Shown piece after piece: positions 9,921 to 22,610 of a DNA stretch of 64,000 nt. Origin of the DNA: Holothuria scabra (Eukaryota; Echinodermata; Holothuroidea; Aspidochirotida; Holothuriidae); NCBI GenBank assembly GCA_037179385.1, contig CM074195.1:5760438-5824437 (forward strand), in the 5' to 3' direction. The translations under genes were made by a program, and so were the position numbers. How positions within the stretch are numbered: position 1 is the first letter of the stretch; each line of letters begins with the position of its first letter. The notes beneath the pieces are model-generated. The model was not told the origin of the DNA, made no database searches, and worked only from the letters and a program-made list of their open reading frames with translations.

Positions 9921-11277
9921 TGGGAGAGGATAGTGTTATATATACTTTCAGTTCTCTGATATGGCCGTCGCGGAACAGGTGGTTGGGATTGCACCCCCCC
10001 CCCCCAAGTGGACAAAAACTTGTTGAATCGGGCATATTTCGGTGCCTCAATCGGGCAGAGATTAGTTGATTAGTATGCCCTGATTGGGAATCTGGAGGCG
10101 GGCAAAAAGTCACCGCCCCCTGAGAAGAAGAGTCTCATACTATACGGTCATGTTCCCTTATAATACTGAATGCTGACAGTTAAATATTACTCTCTTAAGC
10201 CATAAAACTCAAACTAGGGACGAATCGAAATTTAGACGGAATGTTCACTCTGAAAAGAGTGAAAATGGCTCTATTTCGACTGAATTTTCACTCGAAACTT
10301 AGATCCGTTCCTAATTCCTATTTCAAAAAGAATGATTTTTCACTCAAGAGAGTCATGTAGTAGTATTTCAATGTCTAACGAATTAAAAACACCCTCCTCA
10401 TCAACTGCCAATTGTAAAGCTGAAGGCAAGTGGTATCGTTTTAGGACACCAATTTAAATGAAATTTTACATTGAAATGATTTTCATTTATCTCTATGGGA
10501 TATGTTTTTCTTAGATGAAGTAAGCATATGTGTGATCAACTGTCTTTCCTGTTTCCAGGAGAACTGGGCCACGTGTTCCAGAAATGATAAAGTGATATCA
10601 TAACATGTTTATTTTTTATAAGGACGATATATAATATGTGAAACTTTGCCAATTTGGCAAAATTTTTATTATTATCCCAGCAGTCAAAATATTTGAACGT
10701 ACCAATCTAAGATAGGAAGAACTCTTTATGCATGGGTTTTAGTTATGCGCAATATTGTGCTTACGTTTCCGACTAATAATAATGCCAGAGCGTGGCACCA
10801 ATCATTCCCTTCCTGTAAATATTTCCGTGTTATGTCCTTGTACTTTATATTTACGAGACAAGGCTTATTTTTACATTACTTGGCAAAAAGCCTAGGAAGA
10901 CTTAGCTTCAAATAACAGGCTTCATGATGGAACATCTTTCAATATATCCGTCTGGCAGAAATCCTTTATTTTGCGCTGTTTCTTGTTTTAATCGAGTTGC
11001 CCTCACAAGTCATTGCACTGTTCTTTACTATAGACATTAACAAAATAGTATAAAATAACTCATAATACTATGTGGTTTCTCCCATAAAGGAATTAAGCTG
11101 GTATGGACTTACAGGCACTCTGAGAATTAGAGTATCGCTGACATTTTGTTCCAGTGTCTCGTGGATTATCATGTAGGTTCTTGTGACACAACCGTAACAA
11201 AAATTGGAAAACTAAAACCTTAGATTGAAGGTACAATAGTTTTAAACTGCTTTAAGGATTTCAGTTTCACAGAGAGG
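9921..11277. other. Upstream region of the glycosyltransferase, no other gene seen
   Basis: It holds a C-run near 9997 and a small CACTCTGAAAAGAGTG palindrome at 10249. TATAAAA at about 11049 is 230 bp before the ATG and is only a weak promoter candidate. Confidence 0.45.
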
Positions 11278-12899
11278 ATGGGTACTATATCCCCTTGGCG
11301 TAACAAGACAATAACCATGGCCTGTGCGGCAACCATAGTCACTATCGTTGTGATGTCAGCCTACTACAACGACTGCAACGGAAAAGTAAATTTGTTTTCA
11401 GGTTGGTTAAGGCTCAACTTAAGTCTATAGGTTAAAAATATAAATTTTAGAGGTTGCAAACGAAACTTTTTTTATATAACTCCAATTGTTATAACTTGTT
11501 CCTTAGATAAAATATCAAATGTTGAAATTTATGCACTTACATTCAAAAAGTACATTGCGAAAAAAATGTTTTTGGTTCAACTCTCGTTTACATGCTTTGT
11601 TTTCCTTTGAAATTAAACATGTAAATATGACCTTGAACCCCTCTTGGTTTCTTGCATGGTATGTTGTTCAGAGGGGACCAAAGTCAAGTCACTTCAAAGC
11701 AGAAAGAGCGTGCTCACATTTTGGCACAAAGTGCAGAAGCTTTCGACAAAAAAAAAAAAAAAGAAGAAGAAATAAAAATCACTGCACAATCTACCTTTTT
11801 AAATAGAGTATAAACTTCCAACATTTTATATCAGAGCAAAGGAATGTCCTGTGAAGATGGGGTTCTGTCCATTTGAGTTCATTTTTTTTTCTGTTTTTAA
11901 AAACAAGTTTTTGAAAGTTCGAACTTAACTGCTTAATGGAACAATCTAATCACATTTTCGGACAAAATGTTTGCGAATATGAGGTGGGCTTATTGTAAAT
12001 TCCAATACAAACATCACTGCAAGGAACATCTCTAAGAAACGATGTTACATGGTTGATACTAACTGCATTTTATTTTATCAAATTCAACAGCTCCTAGTAA
12101 ATTTGTTTCGTTCCAACGCACAATCGAAGGAAGAAAGTCAAAAGTACTGACTACAGATCAAACATTAGAAGACATTCTCCCGTTTCTGACGTCACCAGTC
12201 GTAATAACTACAGCTAATTTTGGATATTTACAAATTGTCAACAACTTTCTGAAAAGCATCGAAAATGTGCACATTAATGTTTCAATTGTGCTAGTGTGTG
12301 AAGACGAACTGTTATTCAATCATTTTCGCCACCGGGCGGATATTTATGCAGTCATTACGGAATTTAATACAAACATAAGAGGAGTTCAAAAGTTTCGAAC
12401 GAAGAGTTTCAATGACATCGTGAATCGCAGAATTTCGTATGTGCTTCACTTAATTAGCAATGGAATAGACACTTTCTATTTAGATTCTGATACAATTTGG
12501 TTACAAAACCCGTTTCCATATTTTGACAAAGAAGCCGATATATTTGTACAACAAGAGAAAGGAATACCTTACTGTTCGGGGATGTTCTTTATAAGAGCAA
12601 CAAAAGCTTCAATCAGAATGGTTTTGTATTGGAATGCATTAGACAAGAATAATTACAACAATCAAGTTGCCTATAATAAAGCTATAAAAGAAACATCCGG
12701 GTTACGAGTGAACGGTCTTCCAACTGACAAATTCGTCGGAGGAGAAATTTATTTTAAAAATTCAACTTTATGTTCCGAGAGAAACCCAGTCCCAGTTATT
12801 GTGCATGCAACATGGCGACTAGGTCCAGAGAGTAAAATAAAACAATTAGAAAAATGTAAATTATGGTTCGTTAACGAAAAAAAGAAAAAAATCGGGTAG
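11278..12899 (+). CDS. Two-exon type II membrane glycosyltransferase (nucleotide-diphospho-sugar transferase, GT77-like)
   Basis: The gene reads as exon 1 at 11278-11401 and exon 2 at 12091-12899, giving 310 residues with TAG as stop. The donor (CAG|GTTGGT) and acceptor (AACAG|CT) leave a phase-1 junction that rebuilds an Ala codon (residue 42), and the decayed copy at 23.6 kb has its splice sites at the same place. Residues 14-30 are hydrophobic after a short basic start, a signal anchor as expected for a Golgi type II enzyme. The catalytic region runs from about residue 80 to 300. It holds the acidic nucleotide-sugar/metal motif YLDSDTIW (Asp173, Asp175), followed by a QNPFPYF segment as in the family that includes plant fucose xylosyltransferases and arabinosyltransferases. 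HATW near residue 278 fits the conserved C-terminal part. Donor and acceptor sugars cannot be read from sequence. A second in-frame ATG at 11317 is a possible alternative start. Family assignment is from recalled motifs; the exon structure is seen directly. Confidence 0.86.
11815..11890 (-). repeat. Fragment of the foldback element arm in the glycosyltransferase intron
   Basis: The complement reads CCCATCTTCACAGGACATTC and then GATATAAAATGT, matching the arm of the element at 6643-7270. It lies within the 690-bp intron and may explain why this intron is longer than that of the pseudogene. Confidence 0.6.
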
Positions 12900-14029
12900 C
12901 TATGTAGGCAGGAGAGCGGGAATGCTGAAGGATGGACAGTTGCAATATTATCCTCAATTCCTATCATTTATCCTGAATCAAACATTAAGGAATAGACATA
13001 AGAGACTTTGTCTTAGGTTAACAAACGTTAGACTAAAAAAGTACAATGTTAGGCTATATTCTGTGATTGTAAGGAAACGTTGACGCTTTCCAAAGATCTG
13101 TTCAGAAGAACCATGTATCCTTACTACAGGAGAAACGAAATTTGGTACTATAACATGGAAATACCATGAAATAGTTCTGTAGTCAATGGTCAAACAAAGT
13201 GACCAGCGCAACCAAAACAAAGAGAGAGTGAACAAGAGAAGTTTGAAAATCGTCAGGACGTTTCTAAAAAGGTACGATAAATGTGTTCCTCATGATATTA
13301 TAAACGAAAGCCTTACTACTATTACCAACAAAAATGTCTGCATTACGAAGACAATAGTTTTAGAACTCTATTAACCACATACCCGGCGAATCAGGCATTT
13401 GAACGAGGACCGTGGATTGGTAACAGTTACCAATGCAGTTGGAAGTTATGCAAGCAAAAGTAAAGATATTGTTAGAGCAAACAATCGTCCTGCTCGCTGA
13501 TGGGAGAAAACAGAAGATAGGCCGGGAACCAATTTAGATTAATCACGGTTTGTAAGCTTCCAAGCATTTATCCACCTCATGTCAATTTCTGTTTTGAAAC
13601 TTGTGAACATAAAAAACTACATTGATAAAATAGATATAAGTTGGAAATTGGAAAATAAACTCCTAATTTCTGCAGTGAGTCAGAATATGTGGTAACGTGC
13701 TTTTAAAGGTTAGGGAGGATGACTCTTGTGTGATAACAAAGACTACACAATAGTTTTGCTTTGTATGGTTTTGCATTCGTGTCTCGGGAAATGCATATGG
13801 CTACTTCCATAAATAAGGTGAATTATTTATGACATTTTGGGTAAAAATTGGATACTGAATTGAAAAAAAAACACAGGCAAAAAAGTTATATGCCGACTTA
13901 ACAACTTAAAGATAATATCACTCTTCAGTAAATTCACTCTAAAATTAATGCCTTACGAAACTTGCATTAAGAAAATAAAGCTGATGGATTAAAAACCAAA
14001 GCCAACAAGAATTTTAAGCCGTATTATTC
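12900..14029. other. 3' flank of the glycosyltransferase
   Basis: Probably 3' UTR up to about 13.68 kb, then AT-rich sequence. No other feature seen. Confidence 0.45.
13654..13659 (+). promoter_or_regulatory. Possible polyadenylation signal for the glycosyltransferase
   Basis: This is the first AATAAA I find after the stop codon at 12899, implying a 3' UTR of about 0.75 kb. No other evidence for the transcript end is visible. Confidence 0.3.
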
Positions 14030-14770
14030 AAAATAAAATCCACCCAGAAAGACTGAGCGGGAGCGCCACCTTTGGCCGACGAGGAGTGTACAGAAAATTT
14101 TGAGAATAAGACCCCTCGAATAGTCGTAAATGGAATTCCCATGCTGATAGGGGGAATCTAAGCAGTCGCTATTTTGAATTTCTGTTTGCAAAAATGTTCA
14201 CTTGAAACTTAAATTCTGCTAAACGACTGCGGTACTCTAAGGGGGTGCTAAGTAGGTTGGCGCGGAGCGTACTGAATATTTTGAAAAATGAGACCCCTCA
14301 GACAGCCAGAAATGGCATTTTTTTTAAGGCTGAAAAGGAGGATCTAAGCTATCGCTGCTTTGATTAGAAAATAACCAAACAAAATGTACCACTACATTTG
14401 AATGAAATGTATTCTTGTATATTTTCTGGGAAAACTATAAAACGGAATTAAAAACATGCCAATGTATTTTGCTCTAATGTGATGCCTGGCTTAATACAAT
14501 ATATATTAAATTGATGAAATTTTGTGACAGCCCGAACTTCCGACAATAAATGATTTTACTTCTATGAGTATCACCATTTGAAAAAAATGTCACGTTAAAA
14601 GGTGAATTTAAATGAATTTTCAGGCATGCTGACTTATGAAAAGACATTCTCACACTGCATCGTTGTAGTATTGAAAAACAAATTACTCCATAACCATTGC
14701 CCCAATTTGGCTCTAGGGGCAGGATAGAAGACAAACTATTGGATACTACACCTGAGCACCCTCCCATCTG
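14030..14770 (+). repeat. Long copy of dispersed repeat G
   Basis: Two subunits (14055 and 14255) with GCGCCACC, ACAGAAAATTTTGAGAAT and GACCCCTCxxAxAGxCxxAAATGG blocks, followed by the 3' part GTGACAGCCCGAACTTCC that matches 57450. The second subunit has lost one side of the hairpin. Confidence 0.7.
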
Positions 14771-16255
14771 TCGGCTAAATTATTTTGACAATTGAAAGCA
14801 TCCCAGTGTTTTTCAACCTTCGCCGGAATATTTATCATTTCCAGCATATTTTGTTTTTTGCAAGACTTCAGTATGAAGGTGGGATGAGGAAAACCTTTTT
14901 AATTTCACAAGTTACCCGAATGTGTCAAAAATCTTTGTTATAATTTTTATTTACCATGAGAACTTTACTTTGAACATAGTGTTTTTGTTTTTCGGGCAAA
15001 GATTTGAAAGTAATCGGCCATTCCGGGCTTTGTAAAAGTTCCTTTTAAGTCACAGGCTTCCCTTCCCAAATGTGTCGCGATTTTTTTTTCTCTTTTTTTT
15101 TTCGTAAGTATGTTACCCCGGCTGTGATACTTTTCTATTTTCTGGTAAATGCTTGAAAAAATTGGATTTCCGACCATTTTGGACATTGTGTTGTGAACTC
15201 ACGAACCATAGCTTTTTGCTCTGCCTCAATGAAAAGCGAATTTTTGGAATCTTGTTGATTTTGCATGAAATTTTAGCGTAACTATGACGTTTCTTTTTTC
15301 CGTGGAGGGGGGTAGGCAGATCATTTTAAGATTTCGAGCACGCTTAGGAATTTTCTGAAAATCATGCCATGTTTAAAACTTAAGTTGATTTCCGATTTTT
15401 TCCATATTTGTGCGAGAATTTCCCCAAATTCCTGCCCGAATTCTAGATTTTGCGAAAATTTGGATGGGGGCAGTCTGCCCGGCCTCCTTCACCACTGAAT
15501 ACTGTCTTGGGCCATTCCAATGGTACTTGACAAACGAGTTTGCGTGGATCAAGGTGAATCTCCCTTTCCATAGCCAGTGCCATTTATTCTTTGATGCGTT
15601 TCCCAATAGTTGTTGTTCTTCGAGTTGTTGAAAGGAATCAGAATAGATAAAAGTTCCTTTCCCAACCCACTCCTCTCTCTCTCTCTTTCACCCTTGTGAT
15701 GAGAAAAAATGTTGATATTTCATCAATCCCGTTCTTAATGCTGTCTCAAAAATTGGCTGACTAGGTTCGATATTTACAAGGTCCTATGTTCCCGAGCCGG
15801 GTTCGATGTTCCCAAGGTTCGATGTTCCCAAGATCTCTGCCATACACAGGTTCCGGCAACTCACCATACACTCTAACCTTACCTGGAGTTAAAGTTTTAA
15901 CCCAGAGGTGCGTTGAAACCTCAAAGCTCCCAAGAGCCTCTTTGAATCTGATGCTAGCCTAACAGGCTTTTAATAGAAACAATCCCGTCATAAATTATAC
16001 ATTGTACGGCAGGGGCGTTGACCTGGTTTGTGGATTGGGGGTCAAAATTTTTCGGACAGCCGGAAACTAAGATCGTGTCCCTGATCGGACTCGTCTATAT
16101 AAGCACTGTCCACGCAGACACCAACTTCACACACAAAAACACACATTGACACGAATATACACAAAACAGATAGATAACGCATGCTATTCAGTATTATTGC
16201 TTTAACTTAGGCTCCGTTTTCAAGAAGCCCTAAAGTCATGTTTTTATCAATCAGT
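14771..16255. other. No gene seen
   Basis: AT-rich sequence with long T-runs and a small tandem of GGTTCGATGTTCCCAA at about 15786-15832 (two and a half units). Confidence 0.5.
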
Positions 16256-17008
16256 GGCGTATAACGTTTTCGGGGGGGGGGGGGGGGCGCAAGCACCTAA
16301 ATTTTCCATTTTTTAAAAGCTTCAAAACGACATAATGAGGGGGCGGGTAATTTGCGTCGCGACAAGTGCGCCGAAACTTTTTGTCCCAAGTTTTAGGCAA
16401 AAATATAAAATATTAAGCTTATGTTGCAGAAACTTTTGGATCATGGGCTTCCTGTAAGAAAACTTGGTATCTTGGGGGATTACCGAAGTATCCGCATTTC
16501 TTATTGGCAAATCTGAGATTGCACGGCGACCAAAGATTGTCGTTGCTGCATGAGGCCTACGAATTGAGGATAGTTCCCGAAGACATTTTAAAAGTCAAGA
16601 ACTTATATTGGAGAAAATTTTGAACTTTATGACGGAAAATTTATGAAACAGCACACTTAATGATCTGATGTCACAAATGGCAAATTTCCGATTTTGTCAT
16701 TTCCAGAGCTTGAAAAAGTTTACCAAACTGATTTATGAGCGAGCAATACTTCATTATATGAATTAAAATTTGCAGCGCGCGAAAAATTACATATGTTTAG
16801 CCCTTATTGCAGAGCATTCGGAATTTTATGGAACAGAGTGGACGAAAACAACCTTGTAGTTGACTGTTGTCACATATTTTTTCTTTTTAAATCTGCCAGA
16901 ATTATTAGAAGCAAACCGAGTGTGTTTGCCCCCAATATTCTCATTGGTGAAGCGATTTCTCGCCCCCCCCCCCCCCACAGAATCGACGCCCCCGCTGTAC
17001 GGCCACAT
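16256..17008. mobile_element. Possible hAT-like element with G- and C-tracts at its ends
   Basis: The left end CAGTGGCGTATAACG is followed by a run of 17 G. The right side has a run of C and a sequence whose complement reads TGTGGCCGTACAGCG. The inverted match is weak and I find no target duplication. Confidence 0.35.
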
Positions 17009-18516
17009 TTACTGACTAGGTAAGACTACATGACAAGGCTGAAATTAGTAAATTAGGGTACATGTATGGCCGCAGTACCAGTTACACTTATTTACTCATT
17101 TGAATTGATTTCATTGTGAAATTACTACGTGCTTCAATAAAACTAGCCAATATCCAAACCTAATGAAACTGCACTCTTTTTCATTTTCAACGAGATACAC
17201 GCACAGAATTAAAAAAGAAATTCGGACACTAAATTTGGAGATCAGAGACTTTTTGCCATTTGAGGCCCAAAGTTTTTCAAGGGTGACACAAAATTTTAAC
17301 TGAAAATACATTTTAAAGCACCTTACATGACAAGGTACTATGCCAAGTTAAAATTTGTGTAAAAATGAACTCAATGAAATTAGTACGTTGTACTAGCATG
17401 ATCAGTTCAATTTCCCGGGGAAACCTGTCTCAGGGTTGTCAATTCTCATGCATTCATCTTGAGATTAAAAAAATCATACGGTACAAGTCCTTCCCTCAGG
17501 CCACCTTTCACTATTACACACTGTTACAAATGGTTCAAAATCCCTGTTAATTTACAGAATAAAAAAAAGAGAGACGTAAAGAGTATGGAAAAGTTCTGGC
17601 AAAAAGTTTTCAGAACTTGTTCTTCTGTAAATCTACCGTAATTTTTTCAGTGCAGACGGGAAATACAGTGTGCTGTGTGTGCATATTCAGGGGCAATTCA
17701 GGGGTAACTTTCGTTAAATATGGGTAAAACGAATTTTTATCGTTTCTAGTGCAAGCCATCATATTAATGACCCTAACATCGATATTAACGTTAGACTGCC
17801 TCAAAAGATGGATTTTGTTAAACTCTGTGGGGTCTTTATTGACCCTAAACTTACTTGGCACGATTACAACGAGGTGAATCTGACAATGAAACCTCCACAA
17901 TACCCCTGGAGTATCCGGTTGTTTACCAAGCAGAACGCTCTTTGAAAGTTTTTCTTACGTACCAACGCTCCCATTAAACATAAAGGGAAATACTAAGTTT
18001 GTTTTACAAGGAAATTTCATCCTTTTAAAATCAATACTTATTAACAAAGAGTGATAAATTATTAAAAATAAGTATGGCAGCTTTCTTTTAAAGAAATAAG
18101 TCTCCCTCAGATAGAAATTCAGTCGTTTGTTGCTCAAGAATGATTTGTCGGCTTTCAACTTTTTAAAAGATGCAACTTCCATAACTCTTGCTATGCATAA
18201 TATTTTGAGGAGATGATTCTATAGCTGGGGATTATTGTTGAGCCGGAATGAATTGAGAATGACAAGAACTGTTTACTTTTGATGCTATGTTGGAGCATTT
18301 TAAACGCAACATTTACCTTTAAAGGCATGTCTAAATTTGGAAAATAATATTACGGTCTTTCTGTTGACTGATTTTTTTACTAGGATTTACTGCGACGGAA
18401 ATATTTGGATCTTCTGTCAACGTTTGACAAAAGTATCCAGAAAATTTTCACTCATCTGTGCACTCTAGCTGTACTTCCTTGCAGGCAATGTCCATCTAGT
18501 TTTACATTTGTTAATC
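17009..18516. other. No gene seen
   Basis: AT-rich sequence without termini, repeats or frames that I can support. Confidence 0.5.
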
Positions 18517-18524
18517 CCTCAAAC

Positions 18525-18713
18525 CAATGGCGTATTTCGGGGGGGGGGGTGGGGGTTGGGGTCAAAGCCCCCCATGACCCAACCTTGCAATGCAAAACCC
18601 ACCTAAAAAAGGGGGGTTTTCTCTTCATCCTTGGACTTTTCCCTCATTTCTTGCCCCCAACCCCCATGACACCAATCCCCACCCCCCGTGACACAATCAT
18701 GGCTACCCGCCTG
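18525..18713. mobile_element. hAT-like MITE, 189 bp, perfect 8-bp duplication
   Basis: The direct repeat CCTCAAAC flanks both sides (18517-18524 and 18714-18721). The termini are weakly inverted (CAATGGCGTA against CAGGCGGGTA), followed inside by G/C runs such as CCCCCCATGACCC. The perfect duplication makes the call; the termini alone would not. Confidence 0.65.
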
Positions 18714-18721
18714 CCTCAAAC

Positions 18722-20617
18722 ACATCCGCTCCAATATTCTGTTTATTTATTTCGAGCAAAGTGTTTTACAAGACAAAGAAGTGGGGCTGAGTGGATATCG
18801 TTTTTTCATATTCCGTCAAACTGCGCTCCTAACTTTTGAATATTTTCTTGAATGTTCACCGACATTTTACCCTAATATGATTTATTTTTCGAGGAAATTT
18901 TTTGAAAGAATTCGGACACGCTTAGGAGTTTAATGTAATTGAAAACACAGTCACCAGATTTGTTAATATGGAAATGGGTGATCGAATGTTTACAGGCCTC
19001 TGTGGGAAATTCAGATCCTGCCTATAAAAAGGGAGCAGTCTTCCCCTTCCTCGCACGTCTATGGTTTAGACTTCAAATACTAGGCCTATTTCATATATTG
19101 TCGTTTCATCTGCAAATATGAAACGGTAGAATCTTTGAAACTGCTATTACATTGTAACAATATTGAAATCCTAATCCATATTACCCCAGAAAGGTCCAGT
19201 TTTCCTCACCTGTTTACTTAGGCCTACACTCACAACGGTCTAAAACCCATCCTCAGCAAAAATACAATCGTAGTTTATTGCTTCAGATTGAGTATACAAG
19301 ACCCCTACAACTAATAATAACAACAAGAGGGCAATCCACGGAGTTGCATATCTCATCGCTAACATGTGCGCAAGTTGGTTACAGAACTTGAACTATTTAT
19401 GTGCTAGAAGTTTTATCTGTGCTGTTTTTACGCTACAGTAGAATTTCATTGACAAAAATTACGATACTAAAGCTGCATGCCACAATCCTTTGAAATTCCT
19501 ATTTGAAGTCCATTTGGGAAGCGATTTTTTTTTTTCGTTCCAAGGGACGGAATTTTTTTTTTTTTTCGTAAGATAGCGAGGGGAAAGAATATGGCACAGA
19601 CCAATCAAGTTCTCGAAACTATAGGTGCAACCCTTATTCAAAAACGAAAAACATCATTTGGACATTTAAATTCTGACACCGGATTATAAAAGAACTGGAG
19701 AAGGGCTACCCAATCTTTGTAACGGTTGCCCTTTTAATCCAGTAGGCCTATCTAAGATTTTGGAACAAATTTATTTTTAAGATGTTGGTATCCCCTTGCA
19801 ACACTCTGAAGAAAACTAGCTTGACTGTTACACTTAACTGATACGGATATGGACGCAACGTTTAGAAAAGTAAGACGCTTTCGGGGACGCTTCAGACAAG
19901 TGCGTAATTGTTATTATTCAGGCACTAGCTGTATTGGCGTATTCTCCATTTTGACGCGACGGCAAACTTCACGTGTGCCCGGCCCCGGAGCTGATATGCG
20001 CATCAAGTGCGTCTCAATTAAAAAACTGGCCGTGTGCGCCATGTTGAACGCGTGGCGTTAGAAGATTTCCGGAAATTGTCACGTAGGTTTTTTTGGCGAT
20101 GGTTCAAAACCGCCAAGTTTTCAAGGCACTAATATGTTAGATAGGTAGGCCCTATGCCTAACCTAATGTTAGTCACCCACAGTTTCATATCTTGGGTTAT
20201 TCCTTGCCACGGGCTAGGATTCGCCACAGGCCAGTACGCAGAAAAGATTAATGCGTCGGCCGAAATCTTCTAAAGTTCCTCGGTAACTGTTCTTTGGGTA
20301 CACCTTGACATAAAGTGAATGATTTCCCTCCTAAATTATGTCCATAAATACCGACATACGACGTTTTGAATTCCCAATTACAGGCCAGGCTCAGCCCATT
20401 TGAAATTCGAACTAATGCGAAAAAACATATGTGAACGCGTCTCAAAAATGGTGACGTCACTGCAGGCATGGTTAGCAACACTGTACCAGAGAGCTCACAA
20501 TCATCGAATCATGTGCATGGTAACGCGTGTTAGCGCATACATAATTGCAAACACCGGTGCTACAATAGCAGTGAGCGTAGACATTGTGAATTGTGCATCG
20601 CACGGTTACTGCTTAGT
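18722..20617. other. No gene seen; CpG-rich from about 19.84 kb
   Basis: From 19840 the DNA becomes CpG-rich (continuing to 21.2 kb). TTAGAAGATTTCCGG at 20059 and its inverted partner near 20262 suggest a small inverted-repeat element. A CpG-rich intergenic transposon or an unmarked promoter are both possible. Confidence 0.4.
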
Positions 20618-20837
20618 ATAGAGGCTTTGCAATTGCGTCACATGAACCGCCATGCTGGAGGACATTCATGCCAAATACACGTGGCTTCGTGCCGAACGCA
20701 CTGCACAGTGTGCACTGTGACATGCACGGTGTATACAAATTCAACGAGCAAGCGCCTCCCGTATGGTTTACTACGTAGTTACATGTACTCCAACATAGCG
20801 CCGGAGATTATTATGACGTCATGTGAAAAGCCTCTAT
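20618..20837. mobile_element. MITE with AGAGGCTTT termini
   Basis: The left ATAGAGGCTTTGCA and the complement of the right ATAGAGGCTTTTCAC are inverted; farther in, GCCATGCTGGAGGACAT matches GCTATGTTGGAGTACAT. TGACGTCA-like sites lie near the right end. It is non-coding. Confidence 0.65.
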
Positions 20838-21547
20838 TCGCAATAGCATCTTCACCAAACAGCCCATACAGTAAAGACGCGCTCGTAGTGGGGATGCGCT
20901 TGTTGTGGTCTGTCCATACATGTTCATAGCTGTTCTTTACAGCGCCCGAACCGCGTCTTTCTTGCACAAAAACAAAACTATTTTTACCCGCGCGCATGCA
21001 CACGCGAACATTTTGACCAATGATTTGCTCCGAATCCCCACCATGGTCCGCGCCTTTCGCTCTGTATGTTGGACTCTTTATTGTGATGCAATCGTTTTCA
21101 TGAGGTTGCTAGGATAAGATAACTTTACCGAGCGTTGCATTAGTTCCACATCTGGACGCGCGCCGTAGGGCGGGGTTTGTGCCGCCAATTGCGTCCTAAA
21201 AGTCAGGTGAGCTGTTGCGGCATTTTTCGAAATTGAATTTCGAACGCAGTTTTCCTTCGAATATCATTTATGCCGAATTGTACGGGTTTTTAATGGGGTG
21301 TGAGATGATATTTGTAAAATTCTGAGTGTATCAAATCTTGCAATACACAAAAGTTTTTATGGCCGTGTCACGCCCTCTTTAACCTTTGACAATCTGCAAG
21401 GTGAACTATGTCCTTGGTTGCCATGACAACCACACATATCGGTACAACTTATCATGCCTAGGCTATTACACTTAAACTTTCAGACTTGTGGGATGCTTCC
21501 GTTAAGAGTTAAAGTGAATACAAAAAAGTATTTGACCCCCTGTCACG

Positions 21548-21560
21548 TGACCTTTGACCT
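21548..21560 (-). promoter_or_regulatory. Perfect DR1 nuclear-receptor-type site in repeat
   Basis: TGACCTTTGACCT, on the minus strand AGGTCAAAGGTCA, is the consensus direct repeat of two half-sites with one-base spacing bound by RXR/HNF4-type receptors. Function is not shown. Confidence 0.4.
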
Positions 21561-21693
21561 TGGCTGCCATGGAAACTACATATTTTGGTAGAACTAGTCT
21601 ACCCTATTATACTTGTGAAGTTTCATGTAAAATGAAGGTTTCCTTTCGAAGTTTTAGTACAAAATATTAAAGAAAAGTGTTTTTTGCCAAATG

Positions 21694-21706
21694 TGACCTT
21701 TGACCT
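21694..21706 (-). promoter_or_regulatory. Second perfect DR1-type site in the same repeat
   Basis: The same TGACCTTTGACCT occurs 146 bp after the first, in the next unit. A looser half-site pair (TTTGACCTTTGGCC) lies near 21984. Confidence 0.4.
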
Positions 21707-22369
21707 CTGATCTTTAACCTTTACTTCCGAGGGTCTGGGAAACATAAGTTCCCACACTGGGGTACCCACCTACCAATTTTGAAAAGAATTGGTCCAGCCC
21801 ACTAGGAGGAGTTTAAAAGACAAAAACGTTGTTTTACGAACAAATTATCACTTGAAAATTTTTTGTTCCATTCTAACACTATGGCAACCACATATTTTGG
21901 TAGGCCTAGATGCAATCATCATATGTGTGAAGTTTTGTGTCAGGAGGACTTTTACTTTTGGAAATATAGCAGAAAATGTCGATTTCACTGAATTTGACCT
22001 TTGGCCCGTAATCTATGACCTTCACTTCCGGTTGTGTATTAAAATGCAATTGTTCCACCTAAGGTACCATCCTACCAAGTTTGAAGAAAATCGGCCCAGC
22101 CGTTTACAAGATATTTGGAAAACAAAATTGGACACACACACACACCCACCAATACACACACACACACGGACAGGTTTTGACCCCTCTCTCAGCCCTGGAC
22201 CTTCAGTTACCCCGGGGTACCTCACCATTGGTTAGACCTCGAGACTAGTAACCTGGGAAAGTTTACCGTTACGTACCATGGTAAGCATTGCGATTTTAGC
22301 TGGAATTGCCATATATAGGCCAACAGGCAAAGTGATTATATCTCATCCTCCTCACGGAGCGATGAGATA

Positions 22370-22610
22370 ATAATACTACACAGTTCTTATAAAGCGCAAA
22401 ACACACTGAAGTCCCTTTGCGCTGAGAAAAGAAAAAAAAAGAAAAGAAGAAAGTCATGGGCAGGAGAAAAGGTAAGATTTAGGTAAGGTCTTGAAGTTTG
22501 CGAGTGTTCTTGCTTCTTTAACTGTAACAGTGAGGTCATTCCAGAGACAAGCAGCAGAGTATTGGAAAGAACGGCAACCGTAATATTTAGTACAAACTGG
22601 AGGAGACGAG
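22370..22610 (+). repeat. Possible dispersed-repeat fragment
   Basis: The text CTTATAAAGCGCAAAACAC, CCTTTGCGCTGAGAA and CATTCCAGAGACAAGCAGC resembles a repeat type I know from several marine animals. No second copy is in this window, so the call is weak. Confidence 0.3.

Larger units (their letters stand above)
21377..22170 (+). repeat. Imperfect tandem repeat with GTGACCTTTGACC blocks ending in (AC)n
   Basis: Three units share (T/C)GGCTGCCATGGAAACTAC-type and ACATATTTTGGTAG blocks (about 21415, 21563, 21885). The last unit ends with AAGTTTGAAGAAAATCGGCC, CAGCCGTTTACAAGATAT and an (AC)n run at 22131-22168. This build is familiar from dispersed repeats of marine invertebrates. Frames across it are not genes. 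Confidence 0.6.

Noticed and set aside
18405..18839. 144-codon plus-strand frame
   Set aside because: It is carried by the G/C-rich hAT MITE at 18525-18713 and low-complexity sequence.
21789..22235. 148-codon plus-strand frame
   Set aside because: It crosses the tandem repeat and its (AC)n run; the frame is a by-product.
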